A stretch of 36,806 nt of DNA from Verrucomicrobiota bacterium. Lineage in GTDB: Bacteria > Verrucomicrobiota > Verrucomicrobiia > Verrucomicrobiales > Akkermansiaceae. Location of the stretch: NCBI GenBank assembly GCA_004293285.1, contig RDYF01000030.1, positions 1 to 36,806 on the forward strand, given 5' to 3'. Shown piece by piece: positions 35,086 to 36,806 of this stretch. The position numbers and the translations under genes are program-made. Position 1 is the stretch's first letter. Every line of letters begins with the position of its first letter. The notes under the pieces are model-generated. The model was given only the letters and a program-made list of their open reading frames with translations, ran no database searches and was not told where the DNA came from.

Positions 35086-35655
35086 TTAATACGGAGATGG
35101 TTCTGCGGGTTCCGCGGGCGTTTGAAGCCGATTCCAGCAGTCGACAAACAATTGTCGATGGAAATCCAGCCACACCAAAAACCCGCGCTGCCATTTTCCC
35201 TGCATCACATAAGGCTCCATCCGCGACCACACCGCTTCCAACTGATCGCGCTGGAGAAGATTTTCCCAGCCGTAGCCGAGCATCGTCGCCGCACGCTTCG
35301 ACTGTGGATCGATCACCAAGAGCATGTCGAAATTTTCCGCACCAACGGGCGCAGATGAACCAATGGCTCCGCGATTGAAAAGCCAGAACGCGTAGAGCTC
35401 AAAGGGCTGATCGGTGGGGAATTCGCCGACACAGACGTGCACCATCACCTGCGGGAATTGTCGCTGAAAAGCGTCGACTTTGCGACGAATGCCACGCATT
35501 TGCCAACTGCTGACCAGCGCGGCAAGGTCCACGATCCCTCCCGATAGCGGCGGCGGCGGGCCGAGTAGTGCATCGGCGCGCGCGACATTGAGCCCACAGG
35601 AAGGACAAGACGCGCTCTCTTGCGCGATCCAGACTTGGCAGTAGGGGCAGTGCAT
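35086..35655 (-). CDS. Zinc-ribbon plus TPM-like domain protein
   Basis: 189 aa. An N-terminal zinc ribbon uses C3, C6, C17 and C20 (CPYC...CPSCG). After a Pro-rich linker ([10 protein letters not shown]) a domain from about 45-150 resembles the TPM fold ([43 protein letters not shown]), found in YgcG-like and Rossmann-like phosphatase-related proteins. No signal peptide or membrane helix, so probably cytosolic, unlike most TPM proteins, which are exported. Function is unknown. Divergent from the fabG remnant. Confidence 0.7.
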   Translation of the reverse strand: MHCPYCQVWIAQESASCPSCGLNVARADALLGPPPPLSGGIVDLAALVSSWQMRGIRRKVDAFQRQFPQVMVHVCVGEFPTDQPFELYAFWLFNRGAIGSSAPVGAENFDMLLVIDPQSKRAATMLGYGWENLLQRDQLEAVWSRMEPYVMQGKWQRGFLVWLDFHRQLFVDCWNRLQTPAEPAEPSPY

Positions 35656-35715
35656 GAACAGAACTTAGCAAAGGAATGTTTTGACTACGATGCCAAAATC
35701 ATCGCAAATACCGCC

Positions 35716-36421
35716 ATGTCATCTTTTGCAGGAAAAGTAGCTGTCGTCACCGGCGGGGGCCGTGGCATTGGTCAGGCCATCGCTCAGGCTCTGGCCGAGC
35801 AAGGAGCAAGTGGCCGATGAATTGAATGCCAAATTTCCCGGCTGCGCCAAAGCTTATGCTGTCGATGTCGCGGATCACGAAGCGGTTCAAGAACTCGGCA
35901 AACAGGTCTTGGCTGATTTTGGACAAGTCAACATCCTCGTCAATAATGCCGGCGTCACACGCGATGGCTTGCTGATGCGCATGAAGGAAGAAGACTGGGA
36001 TACTGTGCTCGATACTAATCTCAAAGGCGCGTTCAACACGGTCAAGGCGTTCATGCGTCCGATGATGAAGGCCACGGACCCGCGCATCATCAACATCGCC
36101 TCGGTCATTGGCCTGATCGGCAATGCGGGACAAGCCAATTACTCGGCCAGCAAAGCAGGCCTGATTGGCTTTACTAAGGCCGTCGCTCGCGAACTTGCTG
36201 GTCGAGCTCTTACCTGCAACGCAGTCGCTCCGGGATTTATCACGACCGATATGACAGGCGAGTTGCCCGAAAAAGTGCGCGAGGAAGTGATGGCGAAGAT
36301 TCCCCTCTCGAGCTTCGGTGATCCTGCCGACATCGCCCACGCCGTGTTATTCCTTGCCAGTGCCGAAGCACGCTACATCACCGGTCAGGTATTGGCGGTC
36401 GATGGCGGTATGACGATGTAA
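35716..36421 (+). pseudogene. fabG: 3-oxoacyl-ACP reductase, broken by a short frameshifting deletion
   Basis: FabG reduces 3-oxoacyl-ACP with NADPH in fatty-acid elongation. The first frame (from ATG 35716) gives [28 protein letters not shown], with the TGxxxGIG cofactor motif, then stops at 35820. The remainder is in the +1 frame from about 35800: [65 protein letters not shown] (Ser-Tyr-Lys active site), FITTDMTGELP, and the C-terminal ITGQVLAVDGGMTM. About 14 residues normally found between GA and the second half (beta-2 and the cofactor-discriminating loop) are missing, so a deletion of roughly 41 or 44 bases fits. The join lies at a tandem GAGCAAG repeat (35797-35810). The rest is well conserved, so the event is recent or an assembly error. 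Confidence 0.85.
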
Positions 36422-36425
36422 TTTT

Positions 36426-36806
36426 ATGGAAGTCCTTTTGTTGCGTCACGGCAAAGCAGAGCCACACGGTCATCCCAGTGGCGATTCGGAACGTGCGCTC
36501 ACAGCCAAAGGATTCGAGCAAGCCAAGCGCGCCGCGACATACCTGCGTCTCGCGGGCTTGTTGCCGGAAATCATTTTATCGAGCCCCCTGTTGCGCGCTC
36601 GACAAACCGCCGATGCCTTTAGCCAAGCAGCTCAGTTGCCTGGCCCCGTGGTGCTATCGTGGCTCGCTTGCGGCATGCATCCCGATGTCGCACTGCGAGA
36701 ACTGGCGGCATTCACCGAATTCAAACGCATCTGCCTCGTCGGCCACGAGCCTGATTTTTCATCGCTCATCGCCTGGGTCACCAATGGCGAAGGCGGTGCT
36801 GTCGAA
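36426..36806 (+). CDS. Phosphohistidine phosphatase SixA-type, 5' part (runs off window end)
   Basis: 127 codons from the ATG at 36426 to the edge, open throughout; it starts 4 bases after the fabG stop. Histidine-phosphatase (phosphoglycerate mutase-like) superfamily: RHG at 7-9 (MEVLLLRHG), LTAKGFEQAK, ILSSPLLRARQTAD at about 50-64 with a phosphate-binding Arg, and GHEPDFS with H107. SixA removes phosphate from histidine phosphotransfer domains. The E. coli protein is 161 aa, so about 30-40 residues may lie outside the window. Confidence 0.88.
   Translation, partial: MEVLLLRHGKAEPHGHPSGDSERALTAKGFEQAKRAATYLRLAGLLPEIILSSPLLRARQTADAFSQAAQLPGPVVLSWLACGMHPDVALRELAAFTEFKRICLVGHEPDFSSLIAWVTNGEGGAVE

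Overview
The window looks like a chromosomal stretch from a Gram-negative bacterium. Lipid A/Kdo synthesis (waaA), a TonB-dependent receptor and a tripartite RND pump all require an outer membrane. My best guess is a member of the Verrucomicrobiota. This rests on an elongated NusB, an EF-P with Arg at the modified loop tip, a very large alpha-2-macroglobulin, dnaA separated from dnaN/recF, and few clear Shine-Dalgarno sites. It is inference from gene content and no taxonomic search was run. No rRNA, tRNA, CRISPR array, prophage or insertion sequence was seen.

Layout. 1-832: 3' part of bioB, with an odd Cys-Cys-rich tail. 861-8993 (minus): a thioester-type alpha-2-macroglobulin and, upstream of it, a TonB-dependent receptor, with a terminator hairpin between them. 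9118-15364 (plus): a tetR/acrR-type repressor broken by two frame changes, then a compact RND efflux operon (periplasmic adaptor, inner-membrane pump, outer-membrane channel) ending in a strong terminator. 15439-19853: a promoter whose -35 box sits inside a perfect inverted repeat, followed by a three-gene unit of a large membrane protein of unknown function, an ABC ATPase and an ABC permease. 19890-23873: waaA, rsgA, ribH and nusB, with a second promoter before ribH and a terminator after nusB.

23935-26358 (minus): dnaA, a 267-base gene-free leader with a long hairpin and a palindrome, and a short CorA-like protein. 26507-28442 (plus): efp, a terminator, and chrA. 28464-29785 (minus): pyrH-frr. 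30016-35077 (plus): a class A penicillin-binding protein with a repeated C-terminal tail, recN, and a secreted alpha/beta hydrolase. 35086-35655 (minus): a zinc-ribbon/TPM-like protein. 35716-36806 (plus): fabG broken by an apparent short deletion, then the start of a SixA-type phosphatase cut by the window edge.

Most genes are housekeeping or envelope functions. The parts least explained by known families are the 15490-19853 ABC cluster with its palindromic promoter, the NusB insertion, the EF-P Arg34 loop, the dnaA leader, and two genes (tetR, fabG) that look inactivated by small deletions. Those deletions could be real decay or assembly errors.
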